NCBI GenBank assembly: GCA_008000375.1 | Contig: SMOI01000354.1 | Coordinates: 1-32,114 of the forward strand | DNA length: 32,114 bases | DNA from: Poteriospumella lacustris | Lineage: Eukaryota > Sar > Chrysophyceae > Chromulinales > Dinobryaceae | Direction: 5' to 3' | In this document: positions 8,901 through 17,975 of the stretch, piece after piece | Numbering within the stretch: position 1 is the stretch's first letter | Layout of the letters: the number at the start of each line of letters is the position of its first letter | Made by a program: the position numbers and the translations under genes | Notes under the pieces: model-generated | Seen by the model: only the letters and a program-made list of their open reading frames with translations | The model's database searches: none | Told to the model about the DNA's origin: nothing

Positions 8901-9995
8901 ATGAGATCGTCGAAAACCAAAAACAGGCAACCGCAACCTTCGGGCAATGGACTTTCCACCGACCGCCCCATCGCAGTGGTGTTGGACTCGTGTCTGTATC
9001 GCGTGGTGACCGACAGGTGCAGAGGTCAGGTGCTGCCGTTTGGCGTGCGCCAGATGATCAAGGACTATGCCTGGGTGTCGTTCAACAACGAGACGCTACG
9101 AGAGGCGGTTCAGTTGTGGTGCCGCAATAGAGCGGCCGCTCGTAAACGCTACGGCGACATCAATGATTGGGACGTGAGCAAGGTGACTGACATGACCAGG
9201 CTATTTAAAGGCACGTTGTTCAATGACCGCATCGACCGTTGGGACGTGCGCAACGTCACCTCGATGGAGGAAATGTTCAGCCGCGTGGCCCTGTTTAACC
9301 AGCCGTTGGACACTTGGGACGTGCGTAATGTTGTGTCTACGAAACGCATGTTTTGGGAAGCTACATTATTCAATCAGCCGTTGTCCTCGTGGGATGTGAG
9401 CAGTGTTACAAATATGTTCAGCATGTTCTCGGGCGCTGAGGGGTTCAACCAGCCGCTGTCGACGTGGAACGTGAGCCGAGTGACCAATATGAGGTCCATG
9501 TTTTGTAGAGCACACTGTATCAACCAGCCACTCGACTCATGGGACGTGAGTCAGGTCACTGACATGGGCTTTCTGTTTTGTGCGGCGACATCTTTCAACC
9601 AGCCGCTGGACACGTGGGACGTGAGTCAGGTCACGGACATGAGCCACGTGTTCAGCAAAGCCGAAGCGTTCAACCAGTCGTTGTCGACGTGGAATGTCAG
9701 TCAGACCCATTGTATGCAAAGCATGTTCCGTGGCGCCACATCGTTCAACCAGCCGTTGGACTCGTGGGACGTGAGCCAGGTCACGGACGTGTGCTTCATG
9801 TTCGATGGCGCGGGAGCGTTCAACCAGCCGCTGGACACGTGGGACGTGAGCAACGTTTTCGTCATGGGCTACATGTTCCGTGGTGCCACGTCGTTCAACC
9901 AGCCGCTGGGCACGTGGAGAGTGTCGGCGGGCTCCCTTGTGGAGGGTATGTTCAAGTCAGCGGGCTGCAATCCTTCCATACGGGTGGTTGCGTAG
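8901..9995 (+). CDS. DUF285/BspA-like repeat protein, copy F, intact with relocated start
   Basis: A 364-residue product. The N-terminal domain (LDSCLYRVVTDRC, then LPFGVRQMIKDYAWVSF) is followed by 11 module units with almost perfect 25-residue spacing, ending in the family tail (MFKSAGC...SIRVVA). The ancestral start is lost: the position of ATG CAG in B reads GTG TAG. A net 2-bp deletion at about 8917-8940 relative to D then shifts the leader out of frame. An ATG at 8901, which already existed out of frame in D, is now in frame with the domain and restores an open gene with a different first dozen residues. The duplicate of F is I, which keeps the usual start. Function is unknown. Confidence 0.75.
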   Translation: MRSSKTKNRQPQPSGNGLSTDRPIAVVLDSCLYRVVTDRCRGQVLPFGVRQMIKDYAWVSFNNETLREAVQLWCRNRAAARKRYGDINDWDVSKVTDMTRLFKGTLFNDRIDRWDVRNVTSMEEMFSRVALFNQPLDTWDVRNVVSTKRMFWEATLFNQPLSSWDVSSVTNMFSMFSGAEGFNQPLSTWNVSRVTNMRSMFCRAHCINQPLDSWDVSQVTDMGFLFCAATSFNQPLDTWDVSQVTDMSHVFSKAEAFNQSLSTWNVSQTHCMQSMFRGATSFNQPLDSWDVSQVTDVCFMFDGAGAFNQPLDTWDVSNVFVMGYMFRGATSFNQPLGTWRVSAGSLVEGMFKSAGCNPSIRVVA

Positions 9996-10400
9996 CCTCG
10001 CTACTCCAGAGGCGATGGGTCGCTTTCCTCTCGTCGACCTCGTCGGTGTCTTCTCTGACGTGGGTGGTGTTGTGTGGCGTACGCATACTGATCAACGGCC
10101 TCATAGAGGGATGGCGAGTCGGTATGAATGTGGATACGACCCACTGGAAACCTCACTACGACGTTGTCTCCTCCCACCTCCCACCTCGAACGCTACATGT
10201 CCCAACCGTGACTGACATGTCCCAACCGCCACGTCCTCTCCCTGTCCGACGCTTCCCTGTCGTTGCTACTGGCGGTGGAGTTCTGCGTATCGTTGTAGAC
10301 GAGCCAGGTGCATGTGTGCAGTGTACAGTGTGCTTGTCACTTACCGAAATAGGTATATCCAACCCTCTAGCGAGTATTGCATCCGAAGCAAACCTTTCTG
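9996..10400 (+). repeat. 3' block after copy F
   Basis: A diverged member of the 3' block family, sharing the TCTCGTCGACC, GACGTGGGTGG, CCGACGCTTCCCTGTCGTTGCT and ATCCAACCCTCTA landmarks with those after B, D and G. A long forward frame runs through it from inside the F repeats, but that frame is not conserved in the sister blocks. Confidence 0.5.
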
Positions 10401-10651
10401 TGTCCAAAGAAGACAATCTGGTGCTTCCACACCCCTGCTCTCGTCTTGTGCGATTGTATACAAGGCTCCACAACGCTTTAGGTGCGTCTGAATCTAACTG
10501 TGTACACACTCCTCTTTCCGCCGGAGCTAAGCCAGTGCGAGATTGGCTCTGTAAACACCCTCTTCATGTACAATTGGGGTTTTCATTCATACAAGTGCCG
10601 ATAAGGCGTGGAAAGGCCGGGAGCTTAGATCGAATGGGATGTAGTGCTAAT
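10401..10651. other. Unassigned stretch
   Basis: I recognise no gene, RNA or repeat. It links the 3' block of F to the orphan fragment at 10652. Confidence 0.3.
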
Positions 10652-10702
10652 GTCTGGGTGCCATTCGACAACGAAACGCTACGGGAGGCGGTAGACCTGT
10701 GT
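10652..10702 (+). pseudogene. Orphan fragment of the array N-terminal domain
   Basis: An isolated 51-bp piece translating as VWVPFDNETLREAVDL. This is unmistakably the segment that follows the IKDYA motif in the array proteins (AWVSFNNETLREAVQLW). Neither the preceding LPFGVRQMIKD motif nor any downstream module is attached. It is a relic of a deleted copy or a short templated insertion. The match is to this family's N-terminal domain, so chance is unlikely. Confidence 0.65.
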
Positions 10703-11060
10703 GAGAAACTCCGGTCGGTTGCATAGATGGAGACCTGTCGGGCCATTTTCCGTACGAAGAGGCGCGGACTGCCAGAGGTCTATGCAAGTTGTGCCTCTAA
10801 CGATCATATAAACAATGACGGCAATTGAAACCAGTACAGCTCCGTCATGTAAGTGGTAGGCTGACAGAGCAGGGTCCAAAAGGTGGGGAAATGCCTAGAA
10901 TGTGGTGCCAATTGACGACGGCGCCATTAGCTGTCCTATCGACCATGCAGAAATATCTCATATACAGTTGGTAGAGACTTGAAAGAAGATTGAATCTCAC
11001 CGAAAAGTTAGTTCAGATGTGCGATATTCGTGGAGATATCGACAATGTAAACGTCGCATT
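10703..11060. other. Unassigned stretch before the G leader
   Basis: No gene is recognised. The A-type leader begins near 11065, where the reading frame equivalent to the A and B leaders is already open (from about 10990). Confidence 0.3.
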
Positions 11061-11064
11061 GGTA

Positions 11065-11164
11065 CTTTACCCTTGCCGTTACGTACACTACCTGGCCGCT
11101 ATGTGCCCACCATCATTCGTACCGAACATCGTCGAACAACACGCATGTCGAAATGGCAGCTATT
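11065..11164 (+). pseudogene. Copy G leader, left part, interrupted by the transposon
   Basis: About 100 bp homologous to the leader of A and B (LVLYPCRYVHYLAAMC, then VEQHACRNGSY). It is open in the same frame as in A and B and has no indel relative to B. It stops at TATT 11161-11164, where the 542-bp element is inserted. The leader resumes at 11710 with GCCTGTGG. This proves that leader and modules of G were once contiguous. Confidence 0.75.
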
Positions 11165-11706
11165 CGAGTGTTTGCGCAAACCAGTTCGGACGTATGTCGG
11201 ACGTACATCTCCCGGATGTCGTCCAGGATGTCGCCAGGATGTCGCTAGACTGTCGCCCAGGATGTCGCGATGACGACAAGCCCATATCCTCCATTGATTA
11301 CTGCCCTTGTAATCCTCGTTCCCCGTTCAACATGACAAGATTGCAAGCATCGACTTGATGCCCACTCCAGCTCCATGATACAACAGTGCTGGTAATAACT
11401 ACCCATTGATACATGACCAATTTCGAAGTGCTGTCGGCCCCAGGTTTGATTTTTGCTACCGGTATATGTCAAAAAATCGAAGACCGAACTCCCGACGCTT
11501 TGGATAAGAGGTATTTCGAATAGACTTTAAAAGTTTGTAGAGCATGTATGGATAGCTTTTCTGGGTAGCACAATTATGGACTTGGACTTGCTTGATTGAG
11601 GCGGTGGGTGACCGGACGTCAGATGTAATTCGGACGTCCGTCGGACACAGGATGGACGTCCGTCGGACTTCCGGTTGCCGTCCAAACTGCGTTGCGCAAA
11701 CACTCG
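11165..11706. mobile_element. Non-autonomous DNA transposon (MITE-like), 542 bp, 28-bp TIRs, ATT target duplication
   Basis: The left end reads CGAGTGTTTGCGCAA and the right end is its exact reverse complement TTGCGCAAACACTCG. Allowing three mismatches the inverted repeat extends to 28 bp. ATT occurs on both sides (11162-11164 and 11707-11709). Removing the element plus one ATT restores the sequence seen in copy B (AGCTATTGCCTGTGG), so B is a paralogous empty site. Subterminal zones carry clustered motifs: GGATGTCG repeated on the left (11213-11270), and GGACGTCCGTCGGAC occurring twice on the right (about 11630-11667). No transposase is visible, and the largest frame is short. A 3-bp duplication with subterminal repeats recalls CACTA or Harbinger elements, but the ends match neither signature, so the superfamily is unassigned. 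Confidence 0.85.
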
Positions 11707-11709
11707 ATT

Positions 11710-12435
11710 GCCTGTGGTCCGACCGTCCCCTACGGTACCCCTCAACGGTAGCTCCACCGAACCGCCCGACGACCAGCGAACGTGGAGAACCTTCGTATCA
11801 AGGTGACTGACATGACCAGGCTATTTAAAGGCACATTGTTTAATGACCGCATCGACCGTTGGGACGTGCGCAACGTCACCACGATGGAGGATGTGTTCTG
11901 TTCGGCAGCCCTCTTTAACCAGCCGTTGGACACCTGGGTAGTGAGCCATGTTGTGTCTGTGCGAGCCATGTTTTGTGGAGCCAAAGCGTTCAACCAGCCG
12001 TTGTCCTCGTGGGAGGTGAGTCGCGTCACAGATATGTACGGATCGTTCTATGGCGCTGAGGGTTTTAATCAGCCGTTGTCGACATGGAATGTTCGACAGG
12101 TGGCCGAAATGCGTGCAATGTTTCGTGGAGCAGTTTCCTTCAATCAACCTCTAGTCACGTGGGACGTGCGTCAGGTCACCAACATGGGCTATATGTTGTC
12201 GACGTGGAACTTGAGTCAGGCGTCAGGCATGAGTTACATGTTCTGTGAAGCGGTCTCTTTCAACCAGCCGCTAGACACGTGGGACGTGAGACACGTTCGC
12301 TTTATGGCCTACATGTTCAGTGGCGCCCGATCGTTCAACCAGACGCTGCACACGTGGAGGGCGTCGCCTGGCATTAATATGGTTGGTATGTTCGTGTCGG
12401 CGGGCTGCTGCCCGTCTATACGGGAGATGGAGTAG
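11710..12435 (+). pseudogene. DUF285/BspA-like repeat gene, copy G, N-terminal domain deleted
   Basis: After the element the A-type leader resumes (11710 to about 11795) and then jumps directly to the module region at KVTDMTRLFKG. The whole N-terminal domain, present in every intact copy, is therefore deleted. The modules remain open to the family tail (MFVSAGC...SIREME) and stop at 12433-12435. One module is also shortened in frame, where NMGYM runs straight into LSTWN. An ATG at 11782 could start a 217-residue module-only product. With the domain gone and a transposon in the leader, I call it a pseudogene. It is the G member of the G-H-I duplicate and corresponds to D, but it has an A-type leader. 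Confidence 0.75.
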
Positions 12436-12960
12436 CGTCTGAGGGTCTCCATGTCGAGTCGGTGCTCTTTCTCTGTTGTTGGATTTGAGAAGCGAAGCGA
12501 CAGGTTGCACTGCCATCGGAGTCGGTGGTGTCATCTCGTCGATCGGTGTCTTCTCCGACGTGGGGTGTTGTGTGGTATATGCCAACTGATCATATGCCTA
12601 CGACGTCCTCGTGGGACGGTGAGGTGCTATGTATGTGAGGCGGTGTATACGACCGATTGCGAACCTCTTTCGTCTGTCAATACGTCGCGTGTCTGACTGT
12701 CACGTCCTCTACCAGTCCGACGCTTCCCTGTCGTTGATTCGGTCGTTGTGTATCGCTGTAGACGCGTTAGGTGCATGTAATGATGTACGGTGTACAAATC
12801 ACTGACCGATATATCCAACCCTCTACCGAGTATCCAAAGTACCCGTGTCAGACAATACAGACTGTCAATACGATACAATACAAGCCACAAGGTAAGGCTC
12901 TGGCTATTGAAGAGGTGGCTCTATCTATCGAAAGTTCACTGGTGGTTCGTTTCCTCCTCA
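12436..12960 (+). repeat. 3' block after copy G
   Basis: Closest to the block after B, with long shared stretches around GTGTCATCTCGTCGA, TGGTATATGCCAACTGATC and GACCGATATATCCAACCCTC. It is interpreted as non-coding 3' flank. No frame is conserved among the four members. Confidence 0.55.
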
Positions 12961-13499
12961 CCTACGTTCGATACCATGCCATCGTTCCACACTTTGGAGG
13001 CACCAGAGTAGGAACACAATATAGGTCGCATGCGTCACACAGGTTTAGTGATCTGATCACGATCGAGCCGCGTCTACGGTGACGATCGAGCCGTGTCTAC
13101 GGTGACCGTTGCGGTTTCTTGTGTCCATCCCTCCCGTGGGAAGCTTCTGTGTGGAGAGGCATGTTCATGCTGCATGTTCCACGCATAGCGCGGTTGGTTT
13201 ACGTCGCGGCAGAGATGAACATGTCGCGCAGGGAGTTAATCTTCCACACCCCCAATCCGTCAAAGCAATCGTGGAACCGGGCTTCGCCTTTGAAACAGTA
13301 CTACACAGACCCAGACCCAGACCCAGACCCAGACGATAACCGGCAGTGAAGGGTCACCAGTACGAAGGTGTATGTGCTCGTCTCTCGCACCCATGATTTA
13401 GAGGTAATTGGTATGCTAGTATACAGTATAACGAGCAATATCGGACACTGGAAAGGAGTTCAACGGTGATCGTTTGAGATGCACCAGCAGTCCCACCGG
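12961..13499. other. G-H intergenic region with GACCCA microsatellite
   Basis: Counterpart of 6346-7046. It shares GGAACACAATATAGGTCGCATG-type sequence, a tandem of a 20-bp unit near GATCGAGCCG(C/T)GTCTACGGTGAC at about 13060-13105, and (GACCCA)n at 13308-13334. No gene is recognised. The same degenerate module-like translation (SLRDMFISAAT) appears on the minus strand near 13205-13240. Confidence 0.5.
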
Positions 13500-14444
13500 T
13501 CATGCCGTATAGCCAGCCGCTCGCCACGCGGTCATGGTTTCCGGCTGGTTCATAGCCAAGGCCTCCTCAAAGACCCCTTGTGTCTGCTTCATGGCCGCAA
13601 CGTTCCAAGACAGCAACGGCTGGTTGAATGCTTGAGTATTGGCGAACATGAACGTGATGCATTCGGTGGTCGCAAGGTTCCAGCGATCCAACGGCTGGTT
13701 AAACTGCAGTGCGCTTTGGAACACACTCTCCATAGACGTCACCCTACTTACATCCCAGTTGTTGATGGGCTGGTTGAAAGCGACGGCCGATGAGAACATC
13801 AACAACATCGCCGTTACCGAAGAAACGTCCCACTTGGACAGCGGCTGGTTAAACGCATGCGCGTGACAAAACATGGCAGACATGGACATGACAGAGGACA
13901 TGTTCCAGTCCTCCAGCGGCTGATTGAACTTCCCGGAGCTGCTGAATGCTGATGTCATGTCTGTGACCGAGCTAACGTTCCACCGATTCAACGGCTGGTC
14001 AAACTGGTATGCGCATTGAAACAGCTCACTCATATCGGTGACAGCTGATGTATCCCACGATTCAATTGGCTGGTTGAACCTCTCTGCGAAACATAACATA
14101 CTTCGCATCGTAGTGACGTTGGACACGTCCCAGCGGCTGATGTCCTCGTTGAACGATCGTCGCTTTTCAAACAAGTGGCTCATGTCTGTCACACGGTGCG
14201 TGTCCCACTGTGAGATGTGGCCATAGCGATCGATTGCCTTCGCTGAATCCTGGACCTACAGCGTCACGGCTGACCGAATGCTGCTGTTGTCCAAGGCGCC
14301 GAGGAAGTCTTTGATGAGTTGGCGTATGCCATACGGCAGTACACGTTGTCGCCACGACTCCGAACAGCGGAAGAGGCACAGGTCGACGAGATGAAAGAAG
14401 GCACGACGGTCCATGGAAGCAGGTCGAGGAGTGAAGCTGTGCAT
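13500..14444 (-). pseudogene. DUF285/BspA-like repeat gene, copy H, single nonsense codon
   Basis: The duplicate of E, with the same length from the shared EGMH start (ATG 14444) to the same end (AWRAAGYTA, stop 13500-13502). The frame is intact apart from one codon: TAG at 14256-14258 where E has TGG (tryptophan of AMWVQDSAM). Everything downstream is open and shows the usual modules, with amino acid substitutions concentrated in the variable module positions. Loss must be recent, or the codon is read through, or it is a sequence error. The region after the stop has its own ATG (14192), which would give a module-only protein of 230 residues. Confidence 0.75.
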
Positions 14445-14984
14445 CCCTTCAGCGTGTGAAGCGATCGAACCGGCCAGTCCGCTGCTGATCGAGCTGCTGT
14501 CACCGACGACGTGCTGTCCGTCACCGACCGATGGCGACAAGTGATGTCACCGACCGATTGGGACAATTGATGTCACCGACGAATGGCGACATCGGTCCGT
14601 GACAGCACGCGAGAGTAGACGAGAGTAGCCGAGAAGACGAGAGCGGACCCGACACGAGAGTAGACGAGAGAGTCTGGCATGGAATGATTCACTTTGGGCA
14701 TTTCATTTGCCTGGGTCATGTCGCTCAATGTCTCGTCGACGGCAAACCATGTGTTTGGTGCCTTAGAAAACACAGTCGTGTTTCTACTCAATACATAACC
14801 TTGTAGGGTAGTGAAATACCTGGCCCTGGCCATTTCCTTTCACGTGACGTCGCCAATTATGCGTAGTATGAGCGGCCGAGCGCGGACAGAAACAGGTTCA
14901 TATACTGGGACCCATTTCATTTCGTGTGTCGCAGACGTTACTCTCCTACCCTAGTAAGGTAGTACATACGATGGTACTGTACTG
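14445..14984. promoter_or_regulatory. H-I divergent intergenic region
   Basis: Counterpart of the E-F region: CACCGAC/ATGGCGACA repeats (about 14490-14600), a GAGAGTAGACGAGAG repeat stretch (14610-14670), and the shared TGGAATGATTCACTTTGGGC and TTTGGTGCCT segment. It sits between two divergently oriented genes. Bidirectional promoter activity is inferred from position and conservation only. Confidence 0.5.
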
Positions 14985-15165
14985 TGTACAGACTGGTACT
15001 GAATTCGCAGTACATGCTTCGTCACAGGTCATGCAACACATTATCATCATTCCCTTCGACGGTCGTATCGAAAGCGGTAGTATCCTTTAGCGGAAGAAGT
15101 AGCTACAATCGCCTGCTATACATATCCAAACAATTGTACACGACGACTGCACCTCACTACCACCA
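14985..15165 (+). promoter_or_regulatory. D/F/I-type upstream block, copy I
   Basis: Shares the TTCCCTTCGACGGT, GCGGTAGTATC and CGCCTGCTATACATA landmarks with the blocks before D and F. It ends about 100 bp before the I start codon. An in-frame TAA at 15231-15233 separates it from the coding region, so it is not translated with I. Confidence 0.5.
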
Positions 15166-15266
15166 CCGACCGCCCACAGCCGATCAGAGCCCATCACAGT
15201 CTAGCTCCGACAATGGATCCACTAGATCAATAAGTCATCAAGAAGAGCTCACGAATCCATTATACC

Positions 15267-16415
15267 ATGCCGACAAACAAAGAAATGAGTACACTGAGAG
15301 TGGATGTGTGCGGCTCTCATGTGATCTTCGATGCACCGACCATGATCCCCTCACGAGCGTCGGAAAGTGGCAGTTCTACCGACCGCCCCATCCCTATGGT
15401 GTTGGATCTGTGTCTGTATCGCATTGTGAACGGCCGTTGCAGAGGTCAGGTGCTGCCATATGGGGTACGACAGATGATCGAGGACTTCGCCTGGGTGTCC
15501 TTTGACAACAAGACGCTACGAGAGGCGGTCCAGTTGTGGTGCAGCGACAGAGCAACCGCGCTTGAGCGCTACGGGGAGATCAATTTTTGGGACGTGAGTA
15601 AGTTAACCGATATGGCCAGGCTATTTAAAGGCACATTGTTCAATGACCGCATCGACCGTTGGGACGTGAGCAAGGTCACCTCGATGGAGGAAATGTTCAG
15701 CCGCGTGGCCCTGTTTAACCAGCCGTTGGACACGTGGGACGTGCGTAATGTTGTGTCTACGAAACGCATGTTTTGGGAAGCTACATCATTCGATCAGCCG
15801 TTGTCCTCGTGGGATGTGAGCAGTGTTACAGATATGTCCAGTATGTTCTCGGGCGCTGAGAGGTTCAACCAGCCGCTGTCGACGTGGAACGTCAGCCAAG
15901 TGACCAATATGAGGTCCATGTTTTGTGTAGCACTCTGTTTCAACCAGCCACTCGACTCGTGGGACGTGAGTCAGGTCACCAACATGGGCTACATGTTTTG
16001 TACGGCGACATTGTTTAACCAGTTGCTGGACACGTGGGACGTGAGCCACGTCACTGACATGGGCCACATGTTCAGTCAAGCCGCAGCTTTCAACCAGTCG
16101 TTGTCGACATGGAATGTCAGTCAGACCTCTTGTATGGAAGGCATGTTCTGTGGTGCCACATTGTTCAACCAGCGGCTAGACACGTGGGACGTGAGACAGG
16201 TCAGTGACATGTGCCTCATGTTCGGTCGAGCGGTTTCTTTCAACCAGCCGCTAGACACGTGGGACGTGAGTCAGGTCACGGACATGTGCTTCATGTTCGA
16301 TAGCGCGGAAGCGTTCAACCAGTCGCTGGACACGTGGAGGGTGGCGCCAGACACTCTTATAGATGATATGTTCGAGTCAGCGGGCTGTAGTCCGTCCATA
16401 CGGGTGATTGAGTAG
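15267..16415 (+). CDS. DUF285/BspA-like repeat protein, copy I, intact
   Basis: A 382-residue product starting at ATG 15267 (MPTNKEMS). An upstream in-frame TAA at 15231 limits any extension, which makes this the best-defined start in the array. The N-terminal domain (LDLCLYRIVNGRC, then LPYGVRQMIEDFAWVSF; note IED where others have IKD) spans roughly residues 45 to 105. It is followed by 11 module units and the family tail (MFESAGC...SIRVIE). Most of the protein matches F. No signal peptide or membrane segment is visible. The 25-residue modules probably fold as a leucine-rich-repeat-like solenoid used for binding (family inference). The partner is unknown. Confidence 0.85.
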   Translation: MPTNKEMSTLRVDVCGSHVIFDAPTMIPSRASESGSSTDRPIPMVLDLCLYRIVNGRCRGQVLPYGVRQMIEDFAWVSFDNKTLREAVQLWCSDRATALERYGEINFWDVSKLTDMARLFKGTLFNDRIDRWDVSKVTSMEEMFSRVALFNQPLDTWDVRNVVSTKRMFWEATSFDQPLSSWDVSSVTDMSSMFSGAERFNQPLSTWNVSQVTNMRSMFCVALCFNQPLDSWDVSQVTNMGYMFCTATLFNQLLDTWDVSHVTDMGHMFSQAAAFNQSLSTWNVSQTSCMEGMFCGATLFNQRLDTWDVRQVSDMCLMFGRAVSFNQPLDTWDVSQVTDMCFMFDSAEAFNQSLDTWRVAPDTLIDDMFESAGCSPSIRVIE

Positions 16416-17251
16416 CCTCTGAGACTCGTTGTGTCGAGACGGTGCTCATTCTGTGGTGCTGTTGGTCCATTGTGCTTGCGGAGCTGTTGCATTTGTCCGA
16501 CTGCGATCGACGTGTGGAGTACTAGTAGCAAGGAACGTTTGACGGCGAGGTGGGGGTCTCCACTGCCCGGAGAGGGGGCGTTACTGTTACGACCGGGTGA
16601 TGTGCGGATGGTCTTGAGTGATGGTGTGTGAGCGGGAAGGTCTCTTTGTCACGACCCGATCTGTGAGTCACGGCATATCACCCGTAGGGGTAGTAGCGAC
16701 GTCCTTTACATCGTGAGATAGACCGCGTTGTCGAGGTGGTGGCTGGCCGTTCGGGACTATCGCTGGCTATCGATCGACACCCAGAGACCAGAGACGTGGT
16801 CAGAAGCGGTAGACCTATGTGTGTGCCAGTGTCGGACGGTGTGTGTCGTCCAATGTCGATGCGTAGGCAAAGGGATGCAACCGCCACACGACTGAGAGGA
16901 CTATGGAGTGTGTGAAGCTGTTCTACCGACCGCTATCGACGTGTGGAACGGCAACGGTCCGTACGCACACGCTTGTAGGAAATAAATTCCTTTTCACGTC
17001 AGCGCCAAGGCAGTGCTCATTGTCGGTGCCCCACCAATGGCACCGTTATTCATATATTTAACTTGCGAAACCCCACCCCTCCAGCCGTAGTCAAGCCTAC
17101 GCTCATATGGGCGGCATCCTGTCCTGTGTAAGCTGTGGGTGTACGTGCGGCTGATCCAAACGCCGTTTAAGGATAGCCGTTCAGTTGGCCGTGTTGAGAG
17201 GGACGTGGGCATTCGTTAGACAACGTTTACACGACGATCAGTCAACCCCTA
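16416..17251. other. Unassigned stretch between I and J
   Basis: No gene is recognised on either strand, and the flank of I does not belong to the 3' block family seen after B, D, F and G. I see no microsatellite or long inverted repeat. Confidence 0.4.
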
Positions 17252-17730
17252 TTAACGCCTTTGCAGCGCCTCTGGCAACGACTGTTTGAATGACGTGGCG
17301 CCCTCAAACGTTTCGCTCTTGTTTACGTCGTGGCGTACATTCCATGCGTCCAATGGCTGGTTGAACGATGCGGCTCCGTAGAACAGGTTGCCCATCGCAG
17401 TGACCTGGCTCACATCCCACACCGCTAACGGCTGGTTGAACGAGGTTGCTTGGTGAAACATGTCACTCAAATTGGTCACCTGGCTCACGTCCCACGTGTC
17501 CAGCGGCTGGTTGAAAGCCAATACTATGCATATGGTTAACATGTCCAACGTCCCAGGAGGATAGTGGCTGGTTAAACGACGAGGCGACACAAAACATGGA
17601 GCCCATCGTCGTCACATCCCACGTGCAAAATGGCTGGTCGAATGAACATACCACCATATTCGTTACTCGACTGACGTCCCTGGTGGACAACGACTGGTTG
17701 AACGTCCCCGCACCGTATAAGCTCGGTGTC
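17252..17730 (-). pseudogene. DUF285/BspA-like remnant, copy J
   Basis: Six or so modules on the minus strand, for example SFNQPLSSWDVGHV, FNQPLDTWDVSQVTNLSDMF and SFNQPLDAWNVRH. The frame breaks between 17515 and 17540. Upstream of the break two modules have lost a few residues each (NMVV joined to CSFDQPF, and TWDV joined directly to TTMGSMF). No N-terminal domain or family tail is found. The last open frame ends at 17252. This is the most degraded repeat copy in the window. Confidence 0.7.
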
Positions 17731-17975
17731 CTCGCTTGACTGCCATGAGAGCCACGACCCGTGGGACCCTCTGGCGCCCTCCTCAAACATGCCCCCGCCC
17801 CCCGCACCAACAACCAACACGCACCCACAACATCGCAAACGTGATTTCGCTTCGGAGTTACAGCCAATTACAGCCAATTAAAGGTCGACGTTGTTAATAC
17901 ACAGAGACACACAGAGACACACACAGACACACAGAGAGACACACAGAGAAGAGAGAGGGAGAAGACACAGCAGGG
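17731..17975. repeat. Short tandem repeats downstream of the FkbM-like gene
   Basis: An ACAGCCAATT duplication at about 17859-17880 and a (CA/GA)-rich tract of ACACAGAGAC units from about 17900 to 17955. These lie in the probable 3' untranslated region of the gene ending at 17976. Confidence 0.6.

Larger units (their letters stand above)
4928..16415. repeat. Segmental duplication D-E-F / G-H-I, period about 6.45 kb
   Basis: Three genes in the order forward, reverse, forward occur twice: D (ends 5868), E (stop 7047), F (ends 9995), and G (ends 12435), H (stop 13500), I (ends 16415). The end-to-end offsets are 6567, 6453 and 6420 bp. Intergenic regions, microsatellites and upstream repeats are also shared in order. 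The left boundary differs, since D has the D/F/I-type upstream block and G has the A-type leader. One block is therefore recombinant. Confidence 0.8.

Noticed and set aside
9578-10726. 382-residue frame from inside copy F to the orphan fragment
   Set aside because: It starts in a shifted frame of the repeats, crosses a non-coding 3' block whose frame is not conserved, and reaches the orphan fragment by chance.
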